DNA from: Limnohabitans sp. MMS-10A-178
Lineage (GTDB): Bacteria; Pseudomonadota; Gammaproteobacteria; Burkholderiales; Burkholderiaceae_C
Reading direction: 5' to 3'
NCBI RefSeq assembly: GCF_003063375.1
Contig: NZ_NERY01000001.1
Coordinates: forward strand, 1,674,001 to 1,738,000
DNA length: 64,000 nucleotides
The first letter of the stretch is position 1; the number at the start of each line of letters is the position of its first letter. The notes under the pieces are model-generated. The model saw only the letters and a program-made list of their open reading frames with translations, was not told the DNA's origin and did no database searches. The position numbers were made by a program, and so were the translations under genes. Positions 43,354-52,676 of this stretch are shown here, one piece after another.

Positions 43354-44541
43354 ATGGTCACCCCTTCATCCTCCTTGCCTATCGCCCCGATGCCGCGTCA
43401 GGAGTTCGCTGACGAACTGCGCGGCTTCGCTCTGCTTGGCATCATCTTTGTCAATGCCCCATTCCTCGGTATTTCGGCCGACGGTTTCACTGCAGACTCG
43501 GTACTCGCCTGGTATGACCGCGCAGCAGCATTTGCCGTCATAGCGTTGGCACAGGCGAAGTTCTATTTGCTGTTCGCTTTCTTGTTCGGATACAGCATGC
43601 ACTTTATTGTCAAAGAGGAAGGTGCAACTTCTGTACGCCGTTTCCGGCGTCGACTGCTGGGCCTCGGTGTATTGGGTATTGCGCATGCAGCACTTCTTTT
43701 TGTGGGTGACATCTTGTTTTTATATGCAGTTTTGGGAGTCACTCTAATTTGGATGCGCCGTCTGAGTGATCGGGTGGTTATGCGCGTAGTAGTTCTTGCT
43801 GGGATTGTTTGGGTACTTCTACTGACTGCTCTCCCGTTGGCAGTGATGTCAGTTATGGCAGAGCCCGCCGGATCTTTTTCTGATGAGGAGTGGATTGTTG
43901 CCAGTCAATCGTTTAATCAAGCGATGCGAGAGGGCAGTTTTTTCGAGGCAAGTGCTGCGCGGATTTCTTTCTGGACCTTGGCATCATCATCGATCTTTTT
44001 TCTCAACGGCTTGGGCGTACTGGCGGCGTTTGCACTCGGCCTAGTGGCTGGCAGACGCAACCTTTTTGCTCGACCCGAACTTCACAGGCCACTTTGGCAG
44101 TCTGGTCTGCGCTGGGGTCTAAGCACCGGACTGTGTCTCGGATTCCTGTCGGCGTGGCTCGTTGTAGGTCCTGGCGCACAGGTCGGCTCTTGGGGGCTGC
44201 GCGAAACGGCAGGGATAGCACTCGGATTCGCTGGAGCGCCGCTACTCAGCTGGGGTTATGTATCGGTACTCGCCACAATGCATGCAGGTGGCGTGCGGGG
44301 TCTAGCCATCTTCAGGCCGGCGGGTAGGATGAGCCTGAGTTGCTATATTGGAGAGTCGCTCATGCTGTCGTTGGTTTTCTGCGCCTATGGTTTGGGCCTG
44401 TTCGGCAAGCTCAATGCGGGAGCGGTATCGGCGCTGGCTCTGGGTACTTGGATTGCACTCGATTTGCTTGCAAAAGCAACGCAATCTCGCTGGGCGTCAG
44501 GACCTTTGGAAAGCTTGCTACGGCGATTTAGCGCGGGTTGA
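43354..44541 (+). CDS. DUF418 family integral membrane protein
   Basis: 395 residues, about nine to ten transmembrane helices. Family marks are the N-terminal ADELRGFALLGIIFVNAP (~18-35), KFYLLFAFLFGYSMHF (~69-84) and C-terminal GRMSLSCYIGESLM (~324-337), the DUF418 region. Members (YeiB-like) are thought to be transporters or acyltransferase-like membrane proteins; no function is established. An in-frame TTG at 43342 is possible but the ATG is preferred. It is divergent from the TetR gene. Confidence 0.85.
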   Translation: MVTPSSSLPIAPMPRQEFADELRGFALLGIIFVNAPFLGISADGFTADSVLAWYDRAAAFAVIALAQAKFYLLFAFLFGYSMHFIVKEEGATSVRRFRRRLLGLGVLGIAHAALLFVGDILFLYAVLGVTLIWMRRLSDRVVMRVVVLAGIVWVLLLTALPLAVMSVMAEPAGSFSDEEWIVASQSFNQAMREGSFFEASAARISFWTLASSSIFFLNGLGVLAAFALGLVAGRRNLFARPELHRPLWQSGLRWGLSTGLCLGFLSAWLVVGPGAQVGSWGLRETAGIALGFAGAPLLSWGYVSVLATMHAGGVRGLAIFRPAGRMSLSCYIGESLMLSLVFCAYGLGLFGKLNAGAVSALALGTWIALDLLAKATQSRWASGPLESLLRRFSAG

Positions 44542-44601
44542 TGGCTGGTATCTAGGCATCACAAAAAGAGCTCTTAAAAATCACGTTTGTCGCATTGATT
44601 C

Positions 44602-45507
44602 TTAAGTTTTAGAAAAAAGCCGGTGAATAGAGCTGCGCAGCCAAGCATGGCCTGGATCTTTTTGCAGGCGCTGGTGCCAATGAAGCTGAACATCGATCAC
44701 TGGCGCTTTAACTGGCGTAGGCACAGCGCGTACTTGCCCGTGTTGTACACAAAAGTCGGCCAGGTCTTGGGGTACGGTTGCAATCAAGTCTGTCGATTCA
44801 ATGATGGGCAATAAGCTCAAAAAATTGGATATCTCCAGAACCACGCGTCTAGTGATGCCTTGTTGCAAAAGGTGTTTTTCAAAAACATGCTCACGGCCAT
44901 GCGGCTTGACGACCACATGCGAGGCTGCCATGAATTCGTCTAAGCTCATTCGCTCGCCAATCACAGGATGTTTTATTCTGACCAAACTCACATGTGAAGA
45001 ACGCATCAAGCGCTGCTGAAAAAAGCCCGCCTTCTGCAAATCTGGAAAGTAGCCCATGGCCAGGTCGGCTGTACCAGATTCCAAACTATCGGCGGCAGCA
45101 TGCCTTGGCATAGCCAAGGTGCACAGTTTCAATTGAGGTGCTTCGTGAGTCAACATGGCCAAGATGCGAGGCAAAAAGTTAGCTTCGCCAATGTCAGGCA
45201 TCAGTACCGTGAAAGTTCGATTTGACGAGCGCGCTTCAAACTGAGCGGGCTGCAAAATTTCGCTTTGCACCATTTGAACAACCTGCCTCACAGCCGCGCT
45301 TAACTGCAAGGCGTGGGGTGTTGGTTTCATTTCTAATCCGGCACGAATGAACAAAGGGTCATCTAGCAAGAGCCGCAAACGACGCAAGGCCGAACTCATG
45401 GCGGGTTGACTCAGGCCAATGGCTTCGCCAGCGCGGGTCACATTGCGGTGTTCCAACATGGCGTGAAAGGCCACAAGTAGGTTTAAATCGACGGCTGCAA
45501 TATTCAT
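44602..45507 (-). CDS. LysR-family transcriptional regulator (aromatic cluster)
   Basis: 301 residues. The HTH is at ~8-66 (LLVAFHAMLEHRNVTRAGEAIGLSQPAMSSALRRLR, then PTPHALQLS), with a NodD/NahR-like effector domain after it. It is divergent from the dioxygenase-hydroxylase-hydrolase genes, so it is the likely activator of aromatic degradation. An ATTCA-N14-TGAAT inverted repeat lies at 45524-45547 in the intergenic region. Confidence 0.87.
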   Translation of the reverse strand: MNIAAVDLNLLVAFHAMLEHRNVTRAGEAIGLSQPAMSSALRRLRLLLDDPLFIRAGLEMKPTPHALQLSAAVRQVVQMVQSEILQPAQFEARSSNRTFTVLMPDIGEANFLPRILAMLTHEAPQLKLCTLAMPRHAAADSLESGTADLAMGYFPDLQKAGFFQQRLMRSSHVSLVRIKHPVIGERMSLDEFMAASHVVVKPHGREHVFEKHLLQQGITRRVVLEISNFLSLLPIIESTDLIATVPQDLADFCVQHGQVRAVPTPVKAPVIDVQLHWHQRLQKDPGHAWLRSSIHRLFSKT

Positions 45508-45625
45508 CGGCTGAATTCTACCTATTCAAATAATTGTCTGGATGAATTAATTGTAGATCTCTAAACTGGGCAGCTCGGATCTAATTCCAATCTTTGGAGA
45601 CTCCTAATGAAGGTCCTCAATTGAC

Positions 45626-45766
45626 ATGAAGTTGGCGCGCTACCTCAATGAACAGATTGCACAGATGGTGGCCGAATCTTCGGAACGCCTGGTAGGCCCT
45701 GCCACTTTGCAGCAACTGGTTAAGACCAATGGTCTGAGATTTTTGGGCTTGCCCTCACTTTCTTGA
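45626..45766 (+). CDS. Small unrecognised ORF before dioxygenase gene
   Basis: 46 residues (ATG at 45626), mostly helical and amphipathic (LARYLNEQIAQMVAESSERL), ending 10 bp before the dioxygenase ATG. There is no convincing ribosome site and no family I recognise. It may be the remnant of a longer gene or chance. The remaining intergenic sequence 45508-45625 should hold the promoter and LysR site. Confidence 0.25.
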   Translation: MKLARYLNEQIAQMVAESSERLVGPATLQQLVKTNGLRFLGLPSLS

Positions 45767-45776
45767 ATAACGATTT

Positions 45777-46676
45777 ATGACCCATGCTTCCTCATTGGTT
45801 TCTGCGCTGCGCAGTGTTGCGCTCACTGTTCCAGACCTTACTTTGGCTGAAGAATTTTTCACTCGCACCTGGCATTTGCTGGTGGTCGCCCGAACAGAAA
45901 AGGCTTTGTACTTTCGCGGCGCAGGTTCCGACCACCATCTGCTGGCATTGCACCATGCGCCGGGTGCTGCGCAGATTCTGCACATCACGCTAAGAGCGCG
46001 CAGTTTGGATGCGCTGGCACTGGCTGCACAAAGGACGGCGGCTGCAGGAGGCCATGTGTTGTCACCGACTGCGCCTTTGAATGAACCCGGTGGGGGGCAT
46101 TCAGTCACTTTGGCTGACCCTGATGGCCGTGTGTTTCGTTTGGTGTACGACGACGAACAACTCGAAGCCATCGATGCACCCGACATGCCTATGCGCTTGG
46201 CTCATGTAGTGCTCAACAGCAGCCATGTTGAAGACACTCGCAAATTCATGGAGACGGCTTTGGATTTCTCTATGTCCGACCGCACCCGCATCATGGCTTT
46301 TATGCGTTGCAACAACGACCATCACAGCGTGGCGCTGGGTGATACCGACAACAACGCCCTGAATCACATTGCCTTCTTGATGCCAGATATCGACGCCGTC
46401 ATGCGCGGTGGTGGACGCATGCAAGAAGCAGGCTTTCCCATCGAATGGGGCCCAGGCAGACATGGCCCGGGCGACAATGCCTTCAACTATTTCATCGGCC
46501 CCTTTGATGTCGTCATTGAGTACACCGCCGAGGTCGAGCAAATTGATGACAGTTACCAGACGGGCCAGCCGAGCGACTGGACTTGGCCGCCTGGTCGGTT
46601 CGATCAGTGGGGTATTTCGCCACCCCCAAGTGCACGCTTGAAAGAGGCGCAGCGTGCTGTTGTGTTTGTCCGTTGA
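45777..46676 (+). CDS. Extradiol ring-cleavage dioxygenase (VOC family)
   Basis: 299 residues with two vicinal-oxygen-chelate modules. The second holds the 2-His-1-carboxylate iron site: H143 (LAHVVLNS), H197 (LNHIAFLMPDID) and E248 (VVIEYTAE), as in catechol 2,3-dioxygenase-type enzymes. It should open a catechol-like ring produced by the flavin hydroxylase encoded 11 bp downstream. The exact diol is unknown. Its position in a LysR-controlled hydroxylase-hydrolase cluster supports a meta-cleavage role. Confidence 0.87.
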   Translation: MTHASSLVSALRSVALTVPDLTLAEEFFTRTWHLLVVARTEKALYFRGAGSDHHLLALHHAPGAAQILHITLRARSLDALALAAQRTAAAGGHVLSPTAPLNEPGGGHSVTLADPDGRVFRLVYDDEQLEAIDAPDMPMRLAHVVLNSSHVEDTRKFMETALDFSMSDRTRIMAFMRCNNDHHSVALGDTDNNALNHIAFLMPDIDAVMRGGGRMQEAGFPIEWGPGRHGPGDNAFNYFIGPFDVVIEYTAEVEQIDDSYQTGQPSDWTWPPGRFDQWGISPPPSARLKEAQRAVVFVR

Positions 46677-46687
46677 AGGAGACACCA

Positions 46688-48208
46688 GTGTTTGATGTTG
46701 CCGTCGTTGGATTTGGCCCCACTGGCGCTGTGGCAGCGGGGCTACTGGGTTTGCAAGGCATCCGCACCTTTGTCTGCGATGAACAGACCGAGGTGTATGA
46801 CAAGCCACGCGCTATTGCACTCGATCACGAAATCATGCGTGTGTTTCAGCAACTGGGTATTGCTGAAGCCATAGAGCCTTTCATGGAGCCCTTCACCAAC
46901 TCTGAGTTTTATGGTGTTGATGGGCAGCTCATCAAATGCATGTCGACTGTGGCGCCGCCATACCCGCTGGGTTTCTCTCCGTCCCTGGTTTTTACGCAGC
47001 CCGCACTAGAAGCGGTGTTGCGCCAACGTGTCAGTGGCATGCCCTCTGTGCAAGTCAAGCTGGGTCATCAAGTGACTGCTTTGCAGACAAGCGATGATGC
47101 GGTCTCAATCACCGTCACCAATGCACAAGGTCATAGCAGCCAAGTGACAGCGCGCTTCTTGATTGCATGCGACGGAGCTTCTAGTTTTGTCCGAAAACAG
47201 GTGGGCATTGAACTGGAAGATCTAGGCTTTGACGAACCTTGGCTGGTGGTCGATGTCAAGGTGAACGAGAAAGGCATGGCCAAACTGCCCAAGGTCAGCA
47301 TGCAATATTGCGAACCGCAAAGACCCTGCACTTATGTCATCGGACCCAAAAATCATCGCCGCTGGGAAATCGCCATTAATCCCAATGAGGATCCGAAACA
47401 GATGGCAACACCTGAAGCCACCTGGAAGCTTTTGTCGCGCTGGCTGCAGCCTGATGAGGCCACTTTGTGGCGGCAGGCTAGCTATCAATTTCACGCACTC
47501 GTGGCCAAAGAATGGCGGCACAAGAGAGTTTTTATTGCAGGCGATGCCGCGCACCAGCAGCCGCCTTTTTTAGGTCAAGGCATGTGCCAAGGTATTCGAG
47601 ATGCGGCCAACCTTTGCTGGAAACTTGCCCATGTACTTCACGAGCGCGCAAGCGATGCATTGCTCGACAGCTATTGCACTGAACGCAAAGGCCACGTCAC
47701 TGAGTTGACTTCACGCATCAAGGGCATTGGCCAATTGGTGGGGCAGCGTGACTTGCAAAAAGCCAGGGAGCGCGACGCCAGATTGCTTGCTGAATGCGGC
47801 GGTCAGGTAAAGCCCACACCGCGGCAAAACGTTCAGCCTGCGCTTGTCGGAGGCTGTTTGGACTCAGCCAAGCATTTGGCGGTGGGCACTTTGTTTCCAC
47901 AAGCCTGGATAGAACAAGCTGCCAGCCCAGTTCGCATGGACGATTTGCTCGGTTGTGGCTGGCGCTTGCTGCTCCAATCTGATGTCGATACCAGTTGGGA
48001 ACAAGCAGCAGCTGCTGCGCAGCCTAGTCTGAGCCTGAAAGTGCAAAGACTGAATGCGCCCGGTTTTCAAGAGTCTTCCGGTGTGTTGGCCTCATGGTTT
48101 GAGCGCATGGGCTGCCAAGCGGCGTTGGTGCGACCAGACCACTATGTGTACGGCGCTTTCAATAACGCGCAAGACCTTCAGGCCGCACTAATGGTGTTAA
48201 AGCCATGA
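46688..48208 (+). CDS. FAD-dependent aromatic hydroxylase (MhpA-like)
   Basis: 506 residues from a GTG at 46688, supported by GAAGGAG just upstream. An N-terminal FAD motif VGFGPTGAVAAGLL (~7-20), the DG-type IACDGASSFVRKQVGIE (~159-175) and GDAAHQQPPFLGQGMCQGIRDAANLCWKL (~281-309) match class A flavoprotein monooxygenases. The closest type is 3-(3-hydroxyphenyl)propionate hydroxylase (MhpA). It hydroxylates a phenolic ring with NAD(P)H and O2. Between the dioxygenase and the FAH-fold hydrolase it would supply the ring-cleavage substrate. The actual phenol is not known. Confidence 0.9.
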   Translation: MFDVAVVGFGPTGAVAAGLLGLQGIRTFVCDEQTEVYDKPRAIALDHEIMRVFQQLGIAEAIEPFMEPFTNSEFYGVDGQLIKCMSTVAPPYPLGFSPSLVFTQPALEAVLRQRVSGMPSVQVKLGHQVTALQTSDDAVSITVTNAQGHSSQVTARFLIACDGASSFVRKQVGIELEDLGFDEPWLVVDVKVNEKGMAKLPKVSMQYCEPQRPCTYVIGPKNHRRWEIAINPNEDPKQMATPEATWKLLSRWLQPDEATLWRQASYQFHALVAKEWRHKRVFIAGDAAHQQPPFLGQGMCQGIRDAANLCWKLAHVLHERASDALLDSYCTERKGHVTELTSRIKGIGQLVGQRDLQKARERDARLLAECGGQVKPTPRQNVQPALVGGCLDSAKHLAVGTLFPQAWIEQAASPVRMDDLLGCGWRLLLQSDVDTSWEQAAAAAQPSLSLKVQRLNAPGFQESSGVLASWFERMGCQAALVRPDHYVYGAFNNAQDLQAALMVLKP

Positions 48209-48263
48209 GTTTCTATTGATTGATTGACCTTATTGACTTCACTTCTATACCCATAAAACCACC

Positions 48264-49109
48264 ATGAAATTTCTCAGCTATTCTTTTCAAAATCAAGCCT
48301 CTTGGGGCTTGGCTACCGATACCGGCGTTGTCTCTTTGCACAGTGCCCAATATCCAACTTTACGAAGCGCCCTGGTCGCTGGGGTTTTGGAAAAACTAGG
48401 TGCTTCAGTCCTAGGTCAACCCGACACTTGCACGCTAGCGCAAATCCAATACTTACCCGTCATTACCGACCCCGGTAAGATCATTTGCATTGGTCACAAC
48501 TACGAAGAGCATCGTGTTGAAACCGAGCGCGATAAGACAGAAAATCCCACCGTATTTTTGCGTGTGGCAGATTCACAAACAGGCCACCTGCAACCCTTGC
48601 TCATGCCGCCTGAATCAGATCACTTTGACTACGAGGGTGAAATTGCTGTGGTGATCGGTAAAGGCGGCAGACGAATTGCGCGCGATCAGGCTTGGGAGCA
48701 TGTGGCAGGTTACAGCGCTTACAACGATGGCTCGGTGCGAGACTGGCAACGTCACACCACGCAGTTCACACCCGGAAAAAACTTTGTTGGCACTGGCGCC
48801 TTTGGACCTGTCTTGGTCACGCGAGGCGAAATTGCTGATGGTGAGGAGTTGAATTTGACCACCCGTTTGAACGGTCAAGTGATGCAGCATGCCACCACGG
48901 CCATGTTGATTTTTCCAATCCCTCGCTTGATCGAATACGTTTCCACTTTCACCACATTGGCACCTGGCGATGTGATTGTCAGTGGCACACCCGGTGGTGT
49001 GGGTGCACGTCGCAAGCCACCAGTTTGGATGAAAGAGGGCGATCTGGTCGAGATCGAAGTGTCCAAAATTGGGGTTCTGAGTAATCGAGTTGAAAAAGAA
49101 AAAATTTGA
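48264..49109 (+). CDS. Fumarylacetoacetate hydrolase family protein
   Basis: 281 residues. FAH fold: IICIGHNYEEHRVE (~72-85), DYEGEIAVVIGKG (~122-134) with acidic metal ligands, YNDGSVRDWQ (~153-162) and VSGTPGGVGARRKPP (~239-253). Members hydrolyse or decarboxylate ring-cleavage products. Here it would act after the extradiol dioxygenase. It is 55 bp after the hydroxylase. A hairpin follows the stop. Confidence 0.9.
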   Translation: MKFLSYSFQNQASWGLATDTGVVSLHSAQYPTLRSALVAGVLEKLGASVLGQPDTCTLAQIQYLPVITDPGKIICIGHNYEEHRVETERDKTENPTVFLRVADSQTGHLQPLLMPPESDHFDYEGEIAVVIGKGGRRIARDQAWEHVAGYSAYNDGSVRDWQRHTTQFTPGKNFVGTGAFGPVLVTRGEIADGEELNLTTRLNGQVMQHATTAMLIFPIPRLIEYVSTFTTLAPGDVIVSGTPGGVGARRKPPVWMKEGDLVEIEVSKIGVLSNRVEKEKI

Positions 49110-49116
49110 AGGTAAG

Positions 49117-49134
49117 CCCGTTCTTCTGAACGGG
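49117..49134 (+). terminator. Hairpin after FAH-family gene
   Basis: CCCGTTC-TTCT-GAACGGG, a perfect 7-bp stem starting 8 bp after the stop. No clear T-run follows, so termination strength is uncertain. Confidence 0.5.
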
Positions 49135-49195
49135 GGCCTTCAAAAGCAAGAGTTTTAGACGGGTGTCATATTTTTTAATGAAACAGGAGACAAAC

Positions 49196-50179
49196 ATGCA
49201 AAGAAGATCATTCAATAAAGCTTTGTTGTCGGCAGCTGCCGCATTGACCGCTGGTACGCAGGGAGTGGCTTTGGCGCAAGCCTGGCCTGCTCGGCCTATC
49301 AAGTGGATCTTGTCGCAGCCTCCAGGAGCAGGACCAGATATCTTGGCGCGTTTTGTTGCCGACAATCTGAGCCGACGCTTGGGTCAGCCCATCGTGGTGG
49401 AAAACCGACCTGGTGGACAAAACGTCATTGGTGCGCAAGCGGCCATGCGATCTCCGGCCGACGGCTATACCTTTTATTACGCCACCACTGCCGCCATGGT
49501 CACCAACGTCTTTACTTTCAAGGCCTTGCCTTACGATCCAGAGAAAGACTTTGCCCCTGTTCGTTTGATTGGTCGCAGTCCGTTTGTCATCGCTGCTGGT
49601 CCAGCTTTCAAAGGCAACAACTTGGCCGATGCCATTGCACTTGCCAAAGCTCAACCTGAAAAAGAGGCCATTGCCACGGAAGGTCCCAAAACCTTTTCGG
49701 GCATGCTGGCCGATTCTTTCGCCGCCATGGCGGGCTTCAAATACACCCATGTACCCTACAACAAGGCACCCGAGGCTATTCAGGATTTGATCGGTGGCCG
49801 TGTGAACTTTATTTGTTTACCTGAGGCAGCACTCCTAAGTTACATTCGCTCTGGTCAGATCAAGGCCTTGGCGGTTAGCTCAGCTCAGCGCACGGTCAAC
49901 TTGCCCAATGTGCCTACCTTGTCCGAAACCTTTGCTGGTTTTGAATACACCGGTTGGAACGGTCTGTTTGCACCTGCAGGAACACCTGCGGCCATTTTGG
50001 AAAACCTTAACCGTGAACTGGAGGCGGTACTCAGGCAGCCCGAAGTGACGCAGCGATTGTTGGCACTGGGATCGATCCCTGAAGCCAAAATGAGTGTGGC
50101 TGAGTTTGACGGATTCATGCGTGCTGAAAGGACTCGCTGGGCGGGTATTGTGAAGGCCATTGGCATCAAGCCAGAATGA
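49196..50179 (+). CDS. Bug-type tripartite tricarboxylate transporter receptor (1)
   Basis: 327 residues from the ATG at 49196 with ACAGGAGA upstream. A signal peptide (RRSFNKALLSAAAALTAGTQGVALAQ, ~3-28) precedes the Bug fold: WPARPIKWILSQPPGAGPDILAR (~30-52), VENRPGGQNVIGAQAAM and YAVAYNKAPEAIQDL-like substrate loops. It binds a carboxylate in the periplasm. Its place after the aromatic genes suggests an aromatic acid ligand. No membrane TTT components (TctA/TctB) are nearby. Confidence 0.9.
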   Translation: MQRRSFNKALLSAAAALTAGTQGVALAQAWPARPIKWILSQPPGAGPDILARFVADNLSRRLGQPIVVENRPGGQNVIGAQAAMRSPADGYTFYYATTAAMVTNVFTFKALPYDPEKDFAPVRLIGRSPFVIAAGPAFKGNNLADAIALAKAQPEKEAIATEGPKTFSGMLADSFAAMAGFKYTHVPYNKAPEAIQDLIGGRVNFICLPEAALLSYIRSGQIKALAVSSAQRTVNLPNVPTLSETFAGFEYTGWNGLFAPAGTPAAILENLNRELEAVLRQPEVTQRLLALGSIPEAKMSVAEFDGFMRAERTRWAGIVKAIGIKPE

Positions 50180-50188
50180 GTTTGATGG

Positions 50189-50217
50189 GGGCTCAGGGTT
50201 TGATAACCCAAAAGCCC
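50189..50217 (+). terminator. Two-tier hairpin after first Bug gene
   Basis: GGGCT-CA-GGGTT-TGAT-AACCC-AAA-AGCCC forms an interrupted stem starting 9 bp after the stop. It has no T-run. The remaining gap up to 50397 holds no gene; an AAGGAGA ribosome site lies at its end. Confidence 0.4.
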
Positions 50218-50397
50218 TCTAGGACGCGTTTGGGTAAAGACCCTATTTTCAAGTTGACAGTTCATAAGTGCTCTGGACTTTCTGAAGGGCGCATTGACAT
50301 TGCGCACACTGCGTTGGTCTGACCCTGTCATCACTCGGGTTTTGTATTTCGCAATGATATGATCTTTGGAAGACATAGATTCACAAGGAGACAAGCA

Positions 50398-51375
50398 ATG
50401 AGCCGCAGGAACAGCATTAAATTTCTAGCGACCCTCTCCCTTCTGGCTGCCATGGGCTCTGTTCATGCGCAGGCCAACTATCCGAACAAAGCTATACGTT
50501 TGGTCGTGCCTGCAGCACCAGGGGGTGCGGCCGATTTCTTTGCCCGTCTCGTAGGCCCCAAACTTGCCGAAGCCCTAGGGCAGTCAGTGGTCATTGAAAA
50601 CCGCTCGGGTGCCTCTGGCACCATTGCAGCCGATTTGGTCGCCAAGTCTGCTGGCGATGGCTACACGGTTTTGATTGGTCAATCAACCAGCGTGGTGGTG
50701 GCGCCGCACATGTATGCCAAACTCAATTACGACACCCGAAAAGATCTGACACCGATCACGCTGGTAGCCGAGATTCCCAACGTGCTGGTGGTGCACCCCA
50801 GCGTGCCAGTTAACAGCGTGCAAGACTTAATCAACCTGGGGCGTTCAAAGCCCGACACTTTGAACTACGGTTCTTCGGGTAATGGCGCACCCACTCACTT
50901 GGCTGGCGAAATGTTTGAAATGGCCACCGGCGCCAAAATTCGCCATGTGCCATACCGCGGTGCAGGCCCTGCCACCAATGCCTTACTGGCTGGAGAGGTT
51001 CAGGTTATGTTTGGCCCAGCGGTAGCTGTGATGCCGCAAGTGCGTTCGGGCCGAATCAAAGCGCTGGCCGTCACATCGGCGGCCCGTTCGGCCGTAGCCC
51101 CCGAGCTCCCCACACTGGCCGAGTCTGGCCTTAAGGATTTTGAAATCACTTCGTGGTTTGGCTTGTTTGTGCCGTCTAGTACACCAGCGGCCGTTGTCGA
51201 CAAGCTCCACCGCGAAACTGCCAAGGTGCTTCGCTTGCCCGACGTGCAGGAACGCTTTGCCAAAGAAGGCGCCACGGCTGGTGGCAACGCGCCAGCTGCC
51301 TTTGCCGAGTTTGTCCGTGCCGAGTACGACAAGTTTGGCAAGCTTGTGAAAAGCAAGGGCATCACTGCCGATTAA
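50398..51375 (+). CDS. Bug-type tripartite tricarboxylate transporter receptor (2)
   Basis: 325 residues from the ATG at 50398 (AAGGAGA upstream). A signal peptide (SIKFLATLSLLAAMGSVHAQ, ~6-25) is followed by YPNKAIRLVVPAAPGGAADFFARLVGP (~28-54), ENRSGASGTIAADLVAKS and HVPYRGAGPATNALLAGEV (~183-201). Ligand unknown. It is followed after 47 bp by the LVIVD and COG0523 genes on the same strand, likely one operon. Confidence 0.9.
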   Translation: MSRRNSIKFLATLSLLAAMGSVHAQANYPNKAIRLVVPAAPGGAADFFARLVGPKLAEALGQSVVIENRSGASGTIAADLVAKSAGDGYTVLIGQSTSVVVAPHMYAKLNYDTRKDLTPITLVAEIPNVLVVHPSVPVNSVQDLINLGRSKPDTLNYGSSGNGAPTHLAGEMFEMATGAKIRHVPYRGAGPATNALLAGEVQVMFGPAVAVMPQVRSGRIKALAVTSAARSAVAPELPTLAESGLKDFEITSWFGLFVPSSTPAAVVDKLHRETAKVLRLPDVQERFAKEGATAGGNAPAAFAEFVRAEYDKFGKLVKSKGITAD

Positions 51376-51422
51376 AACCACGGGGGCAACCCCTTCTACT
51401 GCTCAATTTTCCAGGAACATTC

Positions 51423-52676
51423 ATGAACAAAACCGAACTCTCTTCCTTGCGGCCCCGGGCCGACCAGCCCATGTCGCTCAACATGAAGCTGATCTCGCAC
51501 AACGAGCTGCAGGGCTTCGGTGGCATGGGCGAGGGCGTTGCCATGCAGATGGCCGACGACGGTCGCCGAATTCTTTGGCTGGCGCATGAATCGGCTCCCA
51601 AGAACTTCACCGGTGTTGATGTCACAGACCCCAAAAATCCCAAGGTCATTGTCCAGACTGAGTTGCCGCACATGAAGATGCGATCCAACTCCCTAGACGT
51701 GGTGGGCAACATCATGGTGGTGGCCAATCAGGTCAAGGAGCTGGGTGACAAACCCGCTGGCATCAATATCTATGACATCAGCAAGCCTGAGACGCCCAAG
51801 TTGTTGTCTCACTTTGATTGCTCTGGTCCTTACTCTCGCGGTGTTCATGCGGTCTGGTTTGTCGATGGCAAAACGGTGCACATGGCTGCTGGTGCGCACG
51901 ACTTTCAGCCGCGCAATCCCAAAGACGATCAGATCTACCGCATCATCGATATTTCCGATCCCACCAAACCCTTCGAGAAGGGCCGTTGGTGGTATCCGGG
52001 CACCCGCGAAGGCGACAGCGCGCCACCGCCCCCACGCTTGCCGGCTCAGTTTGATACAGGCTTCCGTGCGCACAACACCAACGTGTTTCCTGAAAGGCCA
52101 GACCGTGCCTATCTCGGTTACATCGATGGCGGCGCCATTGTTCTGGACATCAGCAACCCATCAGACATCAAGATGGTGTCGCACTGGAACCATTCGCCAC
52201 CATTCAATGGTTTCACTCACACGCTGCTGCCATTGTTCGAACGCAATTTGTGGATCGTCTCGGATGAGTGCGTGCAAGACGACGGCAAAGACTGGCCCAA
52301 ATTGGTGTGGGTGGTCGACTCGCGCCTAGACAGCAACCCACTGCCTATCGGCACTTTCCCTGCACCGCCCTACGACACCTTTGCCAAGCGAGGTGGCCGC
52401 TTCGGCGCACACAACCTGCACGAGAATCTGCCCGTCTCTTGCTCCTTCCGTTCGGAAACATTGTTCATTGGCACGTTCTTCAATGCGGGCGTGCGGGTGT
52501 ATGACACCTCCAACCCCTACCAGGTGCAGGAAGTGGCGTATTACGTGCCGGCTGCGCCTGCGCTCTCGCCCCAAGGTGCAGTGCAGCTCAACGACGTTTA
52601 TGTAGACGATCGGAAATTGGTTTACACCGTCGACCGATTCTCGGGTGGTCTTTACATCCTCGAAATGAATGTCTGA
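51423..52676 (+). CDS. LVIVD-repeat beta-propeller protein
   Basis: 417 residues, no signal peptide seen. Repeated blades have the pattern GVDVTDPKNPKVI, INIYDISKPETPKLL, YRIIDISDPTKPFEKG, AIVLDISNPSDIKMV and VRVYDTSNPYQVQEV. These are LVIVD-type repeats, about six or seven, forming a propeller. Several conserved histidines lie between blades (GVHAVWFVD, FRAHNTN, GFTHTLLP, GAHNLHENL) and could form a metal site. The function is unknown. It overlaps the COG0523 GTPase gene by 8 bases, so a metallochaperone-client relation is a reasonable guess. Confidence 0.8.
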   Translation: MNKTELSSLRPRADQPMSLNMKLISHNELQGFGGMGEGVAMQMADDGRRILWLAHESAPKNFTGVDVTDPKNPKVIVQTELPHMKMRSNSLDVVGNIMVVANQVKELGDKPAGINIYDISKPETPKLLSHFDCSGPYSRGVHAVWFVDGKTVHMAAGAHDFQPRNPKDDQIYRIIDISDPTKPFEKGRWWYPGTREGDSAPPPPRLPAQFDTGFRAHNTNVFPERPDRAYLGYIDGGAIVLDISNPSDIKMVSHWNHSPPFNGFTHTLLPLFERNLWIVSDECVQDDGKDWPKLVWVVDSRLDSNPLPIGTFPAPPYDTFAKRGGRFGAHNLHENLPVSCSFRSETLFIGTFFNAGVRVYDTSNPYQVQEVAYYVPAAPALSPQGAVQLNDVYVDDRKLVYTVDRFSGGLYILEMNV

